DNA from: JAEUIE01 sp046350055
GTDB lineage: Bacteria; Planctomycetota; Planctomycetia; Gemmatales; HRBIN36
Assembly (NCBI GenBank): GCA_046350055.1
Contig: JAXMBC010000001.1
Location: forward strand, 496,001-560,000
Direction of reading: 5' to 3'
DNA: 64,000 bases
The first letter of the stretch is position 1. Each line of letters starts with the position of its first letter. Below the pieces are notes generated by a model that saw only the letters and a list, made by a program, of their open reading frames with translations, was not told the DNA's origin and searched no databases. This document shows positions 53,809 through 62,834 of this stretch, piece after piece. The position numbers and the translations under genes were made by a program.

Positions 53809-53836
53809 GTGCACGAGTGGTGCACACTTGGTGCAC
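53809..53836 (+). repeat. Triple GTGCAC array, right end
   Basis: GTGCAC at 53809, 53820 and 53831, again with an 11-bp period and preceded by GCTG, as at 6689-6716 and in the same orientation. Confidence 0.6.
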
Positions 53837-53977
53837 AAGCATGTTGGCTGGTAGTTTTGAGGCTTCAATCAACCAGTGGGTAGAATTAACTCCAATGCTC
53901 AAAAAGCACTGGAATATCAAGGGTTTGTGGACTGGCTGGTGTTTGCGAAGGTACAACCTATGAGGTGTAGCGGAGAG

Positions 53978-53993
53978 TCCCCCCCTCTCCGCT
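53978..53993 (+). repeat. attR-like core: copy of tRNA-Ser 3' end
   Basis: TCCCCCCCTCTCCGCT, identical to 6594-6609. There is no tRNA body upstream, so this is a 3'-end fragment, as expected at the distal end of a tRNA-integrated island. Confidence 0.75.
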
Positions 53994-54219
53994 GTTTGAG
54001 AATACCATCCGCGCAAACCCCTTGATTTCAGGCCTTTCTAGCGTTGCCATGAGCTGGCTCCTTGTCATTGTGCTGAAACTGTGCTGAGCACATCCAGCGG
54101 GTTTTCAAGCTTTCGGTCTGTCCTACAGGCCAGCGTGGCGGCAGTTTTCACTGCCGCCACCACTGATCTTCACCTGATTGCTTCTAGCCTGCGTGCATCC
54201 CTGCAGCGGCCTCCGACTC

Positions 54220-55365
54220 CTAGGCGGATTTGTTCTCCACACCTCCTTGCTGAGGACGCAGGATCGGCTGATTCATCAGACTATCCATCGCAGCCTTTGC
54301 CACATGGTCATGGGTCTTGGCGTAATGACGCAAGATTTCTTCATCGACATGTCCTACCCATGAGCGAACCGTTGTCTCAGATGCCGTTTTTCCCGAAAGC
54401 GCATACGAGATAAACGAGTGCCTGAAGGTGTGAAGATGTCCCGGTAAACCGAGTTGCTTGAGTACCTTTTTCAATCGCCCCAGCAATCGTTTTTCACTCC
54501 ATTGCTTTCCTTCGATTCGTTGCTGCTGCGTCACTGGCATCGTCATTACCCAGGCACTGATCCGAGGCATAGACGTAAACATATCCCGTAGTTTGTTGGA
54601 CATCGTGATCACTCGTTGATCGCCCGACTTTGGCTTCCAGCCTTCCTTAGCCCGGATATGGATGATCTCTTTCTCGAGATCTAGATCCTCCCATTTCAAC
54701 CAAGCTAATTCTCCAAACCTAGCTCCCGTATGCGCCAGAAAAGTCAACTCTGACTTGATGTTCTCGGGAGAGGCATCAATTATCATGTTGACTTGTTCCC
54801 AAGTCCAACATGGCTGAATCGCTGCAACGGGCTCAGGATTACTAAGTCCTTCCAGGGGATCCTCAGCAATGAGCTTTCGTTTCAGGCAAAAGTTGATCCA
54901 GGTACGAATGATCATGACCTCGTCATGAATCGTTTGCTCCCCAGGCGGTTTTTTGGCCTTTGAACGAGCAATCCTGTATTGATCCACAAAGAGCAGATTC
55001 ACTTGGCTGAGCTTTGTGCATTTCTGGAGATTTGCCAGATTCGCGACACGATCCATCACCAATTGATACTTCCCAAGGGTCTTACGAGCCCGACCATTGA
55101 CCCTGAGTTGATCCAAGTAAAGCTTCTGCCCTTCGGCAATCGACTTTACGGTTTGCTTGGCTTGGAAAGTTCCCTCATTGAGTTGCACCTCGATCTTCAT
55201 TGCTCGAGCGCGGGCTTCCTTCTTGTTGGTTGTTTTCATCGAGTCGCGCTGCTGACGACCGTCTAGTTGATAATTCGCGTACCACTTTCGGCCACGCTGG
55301 AAGATACTGACAAGTTCGCCTATCCGCTCACTGTCGCGATTGGGTTTGTGGGATTGTTCCGACAT
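54220..55365 (-). CDS. Tyrosine integrase (second accessory block)
   Basis: 381 aa from the ATG at 55365 (GGAGAA 7 nt upstream). A SAM-like binding domain precedes the catalytic core with HTGARFGELAWLKWEDLD (Arg), HLHTFRHSFISYALSG (His/Arg), WVGHVDEEILRHYAKTHD (His, Tyr). All catalytic residues are present, so it is probably active. It ends about 225 bp right of the tRNA-derived repeat, suggesting a second element integrated next to the first. Confidence 0.85.
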   Translation of the reverse strand: MSEQSHKPNRDSERIGELVSIFQRGRKWYANYQLDGRQQRDSMKTTNKKEARARAMKIEVQLNEGTFQAKQTVKSIAEGQKLYLDQLRVNGRARKTLGKYQLVMDRVANLANLQKCTKLSQVNLLFVDQYRIARSKAKKPPGEQTIHDEVMIIRTWINFCLKRKLIAEDPLEGLSNPEPVAAIQPCWTWEQVNMIIDASPENIKSELTFLAHTGARFGELAWLKWEDLDLEKEIIHIRAKEGWKPKSGDQRVITMSNKLRDMFTSMPRISAWVMTMPVTQQQRIEGKQWSEKRLLGRLKKVLKQLGLPGHLHTFRHSFISYALSGKTASETTVRSWVGHVDEEILRHYAKTHDHVAKAAMDSLMNQPILRPQQGGVENKSA

Positions 55366-55443
55366 AGATTCTCCGAGTTCGAATGTTGACAAGCATGTCA
55401 ACGCGGGTGTTGTTGGGAAAAACATGAGCCATCCGAGAGGATG

Positions 55444-56043
55444 CTAGCCGACGTACTCAACTTCGACAGGCAGCGAAGGATCATACTCTGCTGCTTCTGC
55501 TTTTGATCGAATGGAGGTATCGAGGCCGTGTGTGGCTATGAGATTGAGCAGGCAGTCGCGAAAGATGCTGATCTTTCTTCCAAGCTTTCGTTTGCAGGTG
55601 TTGATCAATCCTCGGGATGACCACTCATACAGACTCTTGAGCCCGACATTCAGCATGCACGCTGTCAGCTCCATGGTGAGCAACTCACCATACTGACTGG
55701 CAAAGTGAGGATCCTTCCGAAGTTGCTTCATGTATCGAAGCAGACTGGTCGCAATTTCTGATCGAGAGGGGCGTTGTGCCTTGGGTAGCCTCTTGGCACC
55801 ATCAAGTTTTCCATCGACAAGCTGATCCAATACACAGTTACGGAGGAAAAGCCTACGACGTCCCACACGGCACTTGCAGTTGTCGAAGATGCCTTTGCTG
55901 GAAAGCTTGTAGATGGTGTCAGTGGATGTGTTCAAGAACCTGGCCGTTGCAGCCACGTCCATCAACGGTGAGTGCTTTGAACTGAACTCAGCATCTTGCT
56001 TGAGTTCGTTGACATGTCGTTTCAAGAGTTGGTCGCCTTCCAT
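55444..56043 (-). CDS. Tandem-HTH (excisionase-like) protein
   Basis: 199 aa from the ATG at 56043 (GGAG 8 nt upstream). It contains two similar winged-HTH units, DVAATARFLNTSTDTIYKLS...VGRRRLFLRN and TMELTACMLNVGLKSLYEWS...LGRKISIFRD. This is the MerR/Xis-type helix-turn-helix duplicated within one protein. It lies just upstream of the integrase, as directionality factors often do; that role is inferred. Confidence 0.65.
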   Translation of the reverse strand: MEGDQLLKRHVNELKQDAEFSSKHSPLMDVAATARFLNTSTDTIYKLSSKGIFDNCKCRVGRRRLFLRNCVLDQLVDGKLDGAKRLPKAQRPSRSEIATSLLRYMKQLRKDPHFASQYGELLTMELTACMLNVGLKSLYEWSSRGLINTCKRKLGRKISIFRDCLLNLIATHGLDTSIRSKAEAAEYDPSLPVEVEYVG

Positions 56044-56764
56044 GGCAACGCTCCGAGTAAGTTGGGGTTGTAAGTGATCTACACGGCGGAAGATCATGGT
56101 GACCTGAGCGCCGAATTACAATCTCAGTTTCGTTCCAAGGTCACGGAATTTGGCAAATAGTAAGCTGCGTCATCTTTGATGAGATTAACGACTGTTCTAC
56201 TAATCTGATCTGTGATCAACCGAAGCAGCAGCAGCACGTTCATCCAGTCTTGGCTGTTTTTGCCATGCTTCGACAAGCTGCTTGGCAAGCACTTCGATCA
56301 ATAGACGCCAGGGCTCTGGGATCAAAGGCTCGTGGTTGTTGCTGCAACTTACATCAGTGTGTGAAGTAGTCGGTACTGCGCGCAGAGGCGTAAGGGGGTT
56401 TCACAATCGTCCTCGCATGAATGAAGAGGTGGATGATGGGAAGACTTTCCCAACAACGACTACAGCAGAGTACCTGGCTGAGAGCTAGGTTCTCCCCGTC
56501 ATTTCTTATGACACATTTTGGTGAATAGTTTAGTGGTTGTCATTTTGCATATCATCACATTGCTGTGTTGATGCGTACATCATATGTCTAGAAAGTGGAT
56601 GTCATTTGACTCAGACTCGAAGAGCGCTGAGGCCGAAGCTTGGGCAATCGTAGTACGAAACGTGGTAATTGATAACAGAGCAACCGGATTAAGCATATTA
56701 GAATCGTGAATTCTGCATTGTCTTGGAGATGACTTAGAGGTCGAGCAGTTTCCAATGGCAACAT
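56044..56764. other. Gene-poor stretch
   Basis: No convincing gene. The best candidate is a minus-strand frame ending at 56200, reading LIPEPWRLLIEVLAKQLVEA, which looks helical but has only a TTG start (42 codons). No repeat or RNA was recognised. Confidence 0.4.
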
Positions 56765-57754
56765 CTATTTCTTGGTTGATTTCTTTCTTCGCGTCTTTCT
56801 ACCGCTCTTCTTTGAGCGTTTGTTAGCGCCAGGTAAAGCAATGGCTGCTACTGGTAGTGCATTTGCTGGAGCGACGAACGGGCAATGGCAAACGTCGACC
56901 CAGAGATGTTCGAGTCGGAAAGAAGTCGGGGCAAAGCTACGTACTAGGGTGGATTGGGAGAGTATGTTGACCCCTTTTGCAACCCATCCTGCGCCAATCC
57001 GCGAGAGCAGCGGGATATTTCGCGAAGCCGCCCCAGCATTTACTTCGATCAGAATTGTCGCCGGAGACGAGCTTTCAATGTAGCCAATCATTGCTGCAGA
57101 TTCGTAACCCTTTGCATACTGCCACCCAGTATTGACGAACCGATCAATTCCGTGCGCCGAGTAGTTTTCATTCAAAACCCAATTCCCAACGCTATGCCCA
57201 AGCCGCTTGCATTCGACGTAGTAATTGATTTGCGAAGTACGAAAGTCAACGGCCTGAGGATTCATCAGCGAACAAGTGAAGTCTGGCCGTTTCCGTAGGC
57301 GTTGCGACCTGACAACATCATCTGGCTCAGGCTGACTGACGCTGTCGAAGTTAATCACAAAGTTCATGATTCCCGGAGTTGCTGCCTGCATCAGATCGTA
57401 ATGAGACTGTCGGAGAAGCCAATAAAGCTCCAGATTGATGTGTTCCTCAGCTCGTCTTAGCTGAGCAATAGTCGTGAGCCTTTTGAGGGCTTCCCGCAAG
57501 ACGGTTAGCACCGCAGTTTCAAATATGCCCCAGTTAAGGGCAACTGTAAGCCTAGCGCGGCCACGCTTATCACCTGCCTTCATGCTCGCCGATGCCAACT
57601 GCATGACCATAAGCATCGTCGCCTCCGCATCATCCCGAGCAACAGATGAAGTCCAAAGCCGACGCTCGTTGCGCTTAATGATTATCATGTCTACATCGGT
57701 GACTAAGCGAATGAGCCCGTCGATGTACACACGGTTGGCCGTTACTGGTTGCAT
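56765..57754 (-). CDS. Putative PD-(D/E)xK restriction endonuclease
   Basis: 329 aa. The central segment RKRPDFTCSL followed by NYYVECKRLG fits a PD-(D/E)xK nuclease core: Asp in PDF, and Glu-x-Lys in ECK. The N-terminal ~130 residues are helical and the C-terminus is strongly basic (KRSKKSGRKTRRKKSTKK). It follows the DNA methyltransferase gene by 55 bp on the same strand, so it is probably the nuclease of a restriction-modification pair. Cleavage specificity unknown. Confidence 0.55.
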   Translation of the reverse strand: MQPVTANRVYIDGLIRLVTDVDMIIIKRNERRLWTSSVARDDAEATMLMVMQLASASMKAGDKRGRARLTVALNWGIFETAVLTVLREALKRLTTIAQLRRAEEHINLELYWLLRQSHYDLMQAATPGIMNFVINFDSVSQPEPDDVVRSQRLRKRPDFTCSLMNPQAVDFRTSQINYYVECKRLGHSVGNWVLNENYSAHGIDRFVNTGWQYAKGYESAAMIGYIESSSPATILIEVNAGAASRNIPLLSRIGAGWVAKGVNILSQSTLVRSFAPTSFRLEHLWVDVCHCPFVAPANALPVAAIALPGANKRSKKSGRKTRRKKSTKK

Positions 57755-57809
57755 AGAGTTATTTTCAAGTTTAGAGAGAATGTTGATCCACTCTTGTTCG
57801 TCGCTCGTA

Positions 57810-59768
57810 CTAGGAGCCGCTTAAGTAGTTGTCATTCTCCTCCGATTGGAAAATGGTAGCAAGCATAGACGAAGCACCGGTGGGTCGAATTATTCGCCAG
57901 CGAAGACACCCACGCTGGGCTTTTAAGTGCGGTTCCCAGAGTTTAAGGTAGGTGGTTAGGTACTGCCCCAACTCCGTCCCGTTCGTCCGTTCCATTAGAT
58001 CGTTTAAGCGGCCATGTTTGGGTAGTGTGTCAGGCCAGTCTAGTGGCTGCACCGCCTCGCTTTCCATTCCCTTGTAGTAAAGGTCAAGGCTCAGGGTGCA
58101 CAATTCAGTGATGCATTCACGCTCTACATCAGTGAGCTCAAAAAGATCGAACACCACCTGGTCAAGCTGTCCCTCAAGACCCCTGATCAGTTCGGCGCGT
58201 TCCACTTGGGCGATACCCTTGTCTGCAAATAACCGGTTAGGGTCTGTCGCTGGAGGGATCTCACGAAGTGTATCTACGATTCGCACGATTTTGTTTTGAA
58301 GGCTCACCTTTTTGGGAAACCGTACCGGAAGACTGTACAAAACATCTTTCTTTACTTCGTCATGCCAGAGGCCCCAAGTCCCCGATGTTAGGAATAGGTA
58401 GTACCTCGTGAGAGACGACCATAGAATCGCGAGTAGAACCTTCGCTTTGTCCTCACCCAACTCTGAAACCGGTACGCAGTGGATCGAGTCTTTAAAAGCA
58501 AATGGCTTAGTTTCAAACCTGGCAGCGATCTGCCCGTCAAGCCCAGCCGATTGGTCGATACCACGTTTTATTAGGAGGCGAGGACCTTCATAGATGAAAC
58601 GTTCCCTACGACGGTGAACCTTAGTAGGCGCGTCCTCAAATTCGTCAGATGGCATCGGGCTATACCGTTCGAACAGTTTGGTGGGAAATACCTTGAATTC
58701 TAGTAACCAATCACTCGGATCTTTGCGTGATGCGACCTGAAATCCTACCCGCATCTTCGATTCGTCAGGGTCAACTGCCTTCTTGAAGGACTCTTCAAGC
58801 CGCAAACGCTGGATTAATGCACGGTCACGATTCGTCCCCCACCAATAAATCTTCCATAATGTTTCGTCGGACAGGAACTCATCTTGTACACCGTAACAGA
58901 AGTCCGCTCGGTTGAGTACAACTGCTTTGACGTGTCGGATTAGTGCGGTTTCCTTCGCTGCCCAATAACTAAACGAGCTTCCGATTTTTGGCCGTACATT
59001 ATCGAATATGACTGCGGCGAATGGAGCAATCGAGCCCTGACCATCTTCCTCGTCCTTGTCCTCGTTCTGAAAGTATGCGTCGCGCACTGCGGCAAAGTTA
59101 ATCACCTTTTGTAAGGTAGCCCCGGTCAGCCACTGTTCGCGAAACTTTCGCGTCTTGTCGCCACGTTTGAAAAATACCCCTGTTGAGACAAGTAACCCTG
59201 CTCGACCGTTAGGACGAAGCAGGTCAAGGCTTCGGTGAATAAAACTCTGTGAGCGCTCTTTGTCACCGAGCGAAAAACCTCGAGCCTCACACCATTGAAC
59301 GCCACCATCCGACCTCAGTTCGTCGGGCACATCGGCGCGCGGCGAGCCCCACGGCGGGTTCCCCACCACAATGTCTGCACAATCTGTGAGAAAGCGGGTT
59401 CGCACCGCTTCGCTGACGATGGTGTCATCGATCTGGAACGCATCTTCAGCTAGCAGAATGTCGAAGTGGATCTTCGGGTCGGTCTTAGTCCGAACCGAGT
59501 ATGTGAGGCACGGAAGTCTATGCTGAAGGATGTCGGGCGGTTCGAGATAGTGGAGCATAGCCAGGTAAAGACTAAATGCCGTGACCCTAACTGCTTCAGG
59601 GTTAATGTCGATCCCCGCGATCTGGTCCCGCAGTATTACTCGTAGTTCGTCGGGCCGCAGACGTCGGCGTAGCTCTCCGACTCTATGTCTAACGATCCGG
59701 CGGAACGTCTCAACGAGAAAAATTCCCGAACCACATGCGGGGTCAATCACTCTAGGTCGTTTTGCCAA
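57810..59768 (-). CDS. N6-adenine DNA methyltransferase, C-terminal part of split gene
   Basis: 652 codons opening at a TTG inside LAKRPRVIDPACGSGIFLVE. SAM motif I is DPACGSGIF and the catalytic motif IV is NPPWG (about residue 135), as in type IIG/Eco57I-like and PglX-like adenine methylases. The C-terminal ~300 residues likely form the target-recognition region. The natural start is missing: the reading frame continues from the upstream ORF (59747-60874) if one base is shifted near 59790, giving AILGQNELAKRPRVIDPACG. Either a pseudogene or a sequencing/programmed shift. Confidence 0.75.
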   Translation of the reverse strand: MAKRPRVIDPACGSGIFLVETFRRIVRHRVGELRRRLRPDELRVILRDQIAGIDINPEAVRVTAFSLYLAMLHYLEPPDILQHRLPCLTYSVRTKTDPKIHFDILLAEDAFQIDDTIVSEAVRTRFLTDCADIVVGNPPWGSPRADVPDELRSDGGVQWCEARGFSLGDKERSQSFIHRSLDLLRPNGRAGLLVSTGVFFKRGDKTRKFREQWLTGATLQKVINFAAVRDAYFQNEDKDEEDGQGSIAPFAAVIFDNVRPKIGSSFSYWAAKETALIRHVKAVVLNRADFCYGVQDEFLSDETLWKIYWWGTNRDRALIQRLRLEESFKKAVDPDESKMRVGFQVASRKDPSDWLLEFKVFPTKLFERYSPMPSDEFEDAPTKVHRRRERFIYEGPRLLIKRGIDQSAGLDGQIAARFETKPFAFKDSIHCVPVSELGEDKAKVLLAILWSSLTRYYLFLTSGTWGLWHDEVKKDVLYSLPVRFPKKVSLQNKIVRIVDTLREIPPATDPNRLFADKGIAQVERAELIRGLEGQLDQVVFDLFELTDVERECITELCTLSLDLYYKGMESEAVQPLDWPDTLPKHGRLNDLMERTNGTELGQYLTTYLKLWEPHLKAQRGCLRWRIIRPTGASSMLATIFQSEENDNYLSGS

Positions 59769-60874
59769 CTCATTCTGCCCGAGGATTGCGACAGAACAAA
59801 CTCAACCAACGCGGCAGGAGTGTAGTAGCTACCATCGTCCCGCTTCTGACCGGGTTTCGTGCTGTAGAACTTTTCGTAGATACTGCTGATTAGCTCGATC
59901 GGGATGATTTCGAACCGGTAGGCGAAGAAGAACAGATTATCGTCCACGTTGGCGAGCAGAAGTTTGCGAAGAAGTTTCAGGTGATTCTCAGTAACTGCCC
60001 GAAACTCCTCAGCATCCACAGGAAACATGTCCCCGTTGAAGTCATCAGAGAGCTGAGTGAACAGAGCATAGGTAAATGCTTTGTTGCTCAGGACGGCGGG
60101 GTAGAATACTCGGCGACCAGAACCTGCTGCAAACGTATCCAAGTTTTCGTCCAACAGCCTCGGCCACTTCGCTTTGTCGCCCTTAGCTACCTTTCGGAAG
60201 TAATCCTCTATGAGCACTCGACGGTCTTCGAGGTAGCGAATAAAGATCGAGCGACCGATCAATGCGTGCGCGTATGTGGCGGAGAGACCTGCATTAATAA
60301 GTGCACTCCGCACCTTCCCGAGGTCCCGAATAAGTGCTCGGTCGGCCCGGTCACCGGAGCCAAATCGCTCGTCTTCGAACAAGCGCCCTGACTCTACCTG
60401 ATCGCGTCGGTAGTTGGCAAGCTTGTCCTGGACATCTGCTGTGGTCTTGACTGCGGCCAACAGTCGTTCGCTCCGGTATCGATCGTCGCTCTTTCGGGAT
60501 GGCCTAACCGTAAGATTGAAGACGCACAGTTCACCATCACGAGCAAGGAATAACATCTGCGGGCGCGCCATGCACCAGCTAGAGTTGAAATACCCTAACC
60601 AGTCTGATGGATCGCCGGAAACCTGCTCAGCAAAGGCGATGACCGGGTAGTTGTTGACGAAGAAGACTTTCTCGGCCCCAACCTTCTTGGCGAGGGTGAG
60701 CCAGTCCCCCTTCTCGACCCAATTCGCTGGTGTAGTGTCAGTCGGACGGTCAACGGCGTCTTGCAGGTCACCCTCGGAAAACCCCAATCGCGAGTAAGCG
60801 ACATCCAATAGCTGTCGTGATGTGTTTGACACGGCAGTAGACTGGCTCTTGCGAGGAATACTCAGAACTCTCAT
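59747..60874 (-). CDS. DNA methyltransferase, N-terminal part of split gene
   Basis: 375 aa from the ATG at 60874. The end reads SSIYEKFYSTKPGQKRDDGS, then YYTPAALVEFVLSQ, the segment that in N6-adenine methylases immediately precedes motif I. Motif I is found in the overlapping downstream ORF in another frame. The N-terminal ~250 residues (AEKVFFVNNYPVIAFAEQVS and following) are a helical/alpha-beta domain common in these long enzymes. Together the halves make a ~1030-aa protein. Confidence 0.7.
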   Translation of the reverse strand: MRVLSIPRKSQSTAVSNTSRQLLDVAYSRLGFSEGDLQDAVDRPTDTTPANWVEKGDWLTLAKKVGAEKVFFVNNYPVIAFAEQVSGDPSDWLGYFNSSWCMARPQMLFLARDGELCVFNLTVRPSRKSDDRYRSERLLAAVKTTADVQDKLANYRRDQVESGRLFEDERFGSGDRADRALIRDLGKVRSALINAGLSATYAHALIGRSIFIRYLEDRRVLIEDYFRKVAKGDKAKWPRLLDENLDTFAAGSGRRVFYPAVLSNKAFTYALFTQLSDDFNGDMFPVDAEEFRAVTENHLKLLRKLLLANVDDNLFFFAYRFEIIPIELISSIYEKFYSTKPGQKRDDGSYYTPAALVEFVLSQSSGRMSWQNDLE

Positions 60875-60919
60875 TGATAGGGTATTAGACACGAGTTGCA
60901 GGGGCAAAGTCGATGGCAT

Positions 60920-61242
60920 CTCTCCGCGTCAGTCTTCTACACTTGGCACCGCATTCTTGCGAGGATGTCAAATTTTGCATCTACTTCGATGGTTTTGGGG
61001 CACCAACATAGATGGAACTAGCCACGCTCGTATGTTAACACGGTTCATACTGAACATGTCAATCGCGACTAGACTTGCGGGAAAACTTGGGAAATAGGTC
61101 GCTTCGGGTAATAAGAGTCGGGATCCAGCGATCTTGTAGACCATAGAGTTGCTTGCCCTGTTACCCATTTTGCGGCAATCTGGCTTCACCAAGGCTGCCG
61201 AACCCTGTCAAACAATGCAAGTTGCGAAACAACTCCTAAATA
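60920..61242. other. Intergenic region
   Basis: Nothing coding or repetitive was recognised between the methyltransferase start and the IS256 fragment. Confidence 0.5.
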
Positions 61243-61752
61243 CTAGTGTTGCTTCCCGTGGATCGGCTCGTTCCGCCACGCTTTGATCCGTTCGTAGACC
61301 ATCTGGTTCAGGTCGCACACCACCCCAGGCTTCACCCGCACGCCCCACAACGCCTCGGTGATGTCCTCCACCCGACGCACCGACACGCCCGCCAGGAACA
61401 TTTCCATCAGCGACTCTTCCACGCTCGACTGACGGCGACGATACCGCTCGATGATCTGCGTCTCGAACGTGAACGACCGCAGCCGAGGCATCTTCAGGTT
61501 GACCTCGCCCACCGTTGTATGAAGCTTCCGCTGGTAGCTCCCCGAACGCGTCGTCTGACGGTCTGCCGTCCGCTGGTACTTCTCCGCCTGGCACAGCGTA
61601 TCCGCCTCCGCGTCCAGCATCTTGTTCATCATCTCCTCGATGGTAGACCGCATCTTCTCCTGGAGGAAATGCTCCACCTGGCCCGCATCCACCTGGAACG
61701 CTTCTTTTAGTTCCACCGTGGCCGCGCCCGCTTCCAGTCCTATCGTGTCCAT
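61243..61752 (-). pseudogene. IS256-family transposase, truncated
   Basis: 169 aa. MRSTIEEMMNKMLDAEADTL, then SGSYQRKLHTTVGEVNLKMP, YRRRQSSVEESLMEMFLAGV and VYERIKAWRNEPI follow the N-terminal region of IS256/mutator transposases. The frame ends just before the DDE catalytic domain, so it is inactive. Confidence 0.85.
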
Positions 61753-61782
61753 GGCTGCTCCTGGGGTAGTTATTGACAGTTG

Positions 61783-61945
61783 CCTCGAACTCCTGTCCTA
61801 CTACCCTCGGAGCCGCCAGGCCCCGCTGAATGTGCGCAACTATTTGAACGTTATCCACCGGTCAGTGCCACCCGTGACTTTACCAGACAATTCGATACAC
61901 AATACGACTCTACTACGAGACTCGAAACGGGCGAGATTGAACTAA
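61783..61945 (+). repeat. Short element-end composite shared with 21.87-22.46 kb
   Basis: The segment joins CCTCGAACTCCTGTCCTACT...NVRN coding (as at 22370-22450, inverted) directly to the GTCAGTGCC...GAGATTGAACTAAA end (as at 21869-21960, inverted). In the other copy these two pieces are about 400 bp apart. It looks like an internally deleted derivative of the same element. Confidence 0.45.
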
Positions 61946-62210
61946 AAGGCAGGTTTCCCCGTGTCAATGGCAGTCAGCTTCAGTGGCAACTTTCGGGGCC
62001 TGCTCAGCGCACAGAATGAGAAATATTTCTTCGTCTATGTTTGACGATAGCAAGTCTTGTCACCCAAAGTAATTGCTAGCGATTTTAGACCAATATTGTT
62101 CTGCACTATGTCATCGATACGATGATTCATTACAACCTTCTTTTTGTCTATACTAAGCACGCCAATGTCAGCCCATTGTCTTATTCTCTTATTTACATAC
62201 GCGGCATTGA

Positions 62211-62834
62211 CTAGCCCAAAAAAATTGCTGCAACTTTTGTCTCGACTACATTGAGATCTTCACTTCTTACCACACTATTGAAAATACACTTGTCAATCCG
62301 TGCTAATTTTACATGTCGTCTACTATACTCACCTTGCAAGACCATAATGTTCTTTGCAATCGGCGCAAGACACAAATATCGTACGCAATGCTTGACAAAT
62401 GTATTTAGTGGAGATTCTACAAATAGTCGCCATCCTTCAACAAGGTATTGCACTGCATTTCTATCTAGTTTTATCATTATTTCTGCGACAGGGATGCTAC
62501 TTTTATGGTTGTAGTAATCAGTATGCACGCCGTACTTAAACCGCACTAAATCAACTGCATGAATCGCAAGCACGCTCAAGTCTGACTTCCAACGTTTGCG
62601 GCCAGCAATAGAATGTATAACCGAGAGAGTACATAGCATACATTGCAGCGTAGTCCCGGTGACTATGCTGACGCCGCCATAGTAATTCATGGACGATAAA
62701 CTCGCTCCGAGCAATGAAGGGCGTTTACAAAGGAGGTCGCTATAATAATACTGTACACCTTCGCATTTTTGATAATAATCGATCATCGTTTCAGATATTA
62801 TAATATTGTGAACACGATTTTGAGTTAAGGACAT
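62211..62834 (-). CDS. Candidate immunity protein for RHS 3
   Basis: 207 aa, with ATG overlapping the RHS 3 stop by 10 bp. AT-rich. A moderately hydrophobic middle (YGGVSIVTGTTLQCMLCTLS) gives one possible membrane segment. No family recognised. The tight coupling after an RHS tip parallels the other two loci. Confidence 0.5.
   Translation of the reverse strand: MSLTQNRVHNIIISETMIDYYQKCEGVQYYYSDLLCKRPSLLGASLSSMNYYGGVSIVTGTTLQCMLCTLSVIHSIAGRKRWKSDLSVLAIHAVDLVRFKYGVHTDYYNHKSSIPVAEIMIKLDRNAVQYLVEGWRLFVESPLNTFVKHCVRYLCLAPIAKNIMVLQGEYSRRHVKLARIDKCIFNSVVRSEDLNVVETKVAAIFLG

Larger units (their letters stand above)
53718..54219. other. Right island junction (non-coding)
   Basis: This gene-free stretch holds the right GTGCAC array (53809-53836), a ~140-bp spacer, and the 16-bp tRNA-derived repeat at 53978-53993. 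Beyond that, 53994-54219 leads to the convergent end of the next integrase. No promoter or RNA gene was recognised. Confidence 0.6.

Noticed and set aside
61208..61858. 216-codon Gly/Arg-rich minus-strand ORF
   Set aside because: A shifted-frame shadow of the IS256 transposase fragment, with low-complexity composition.
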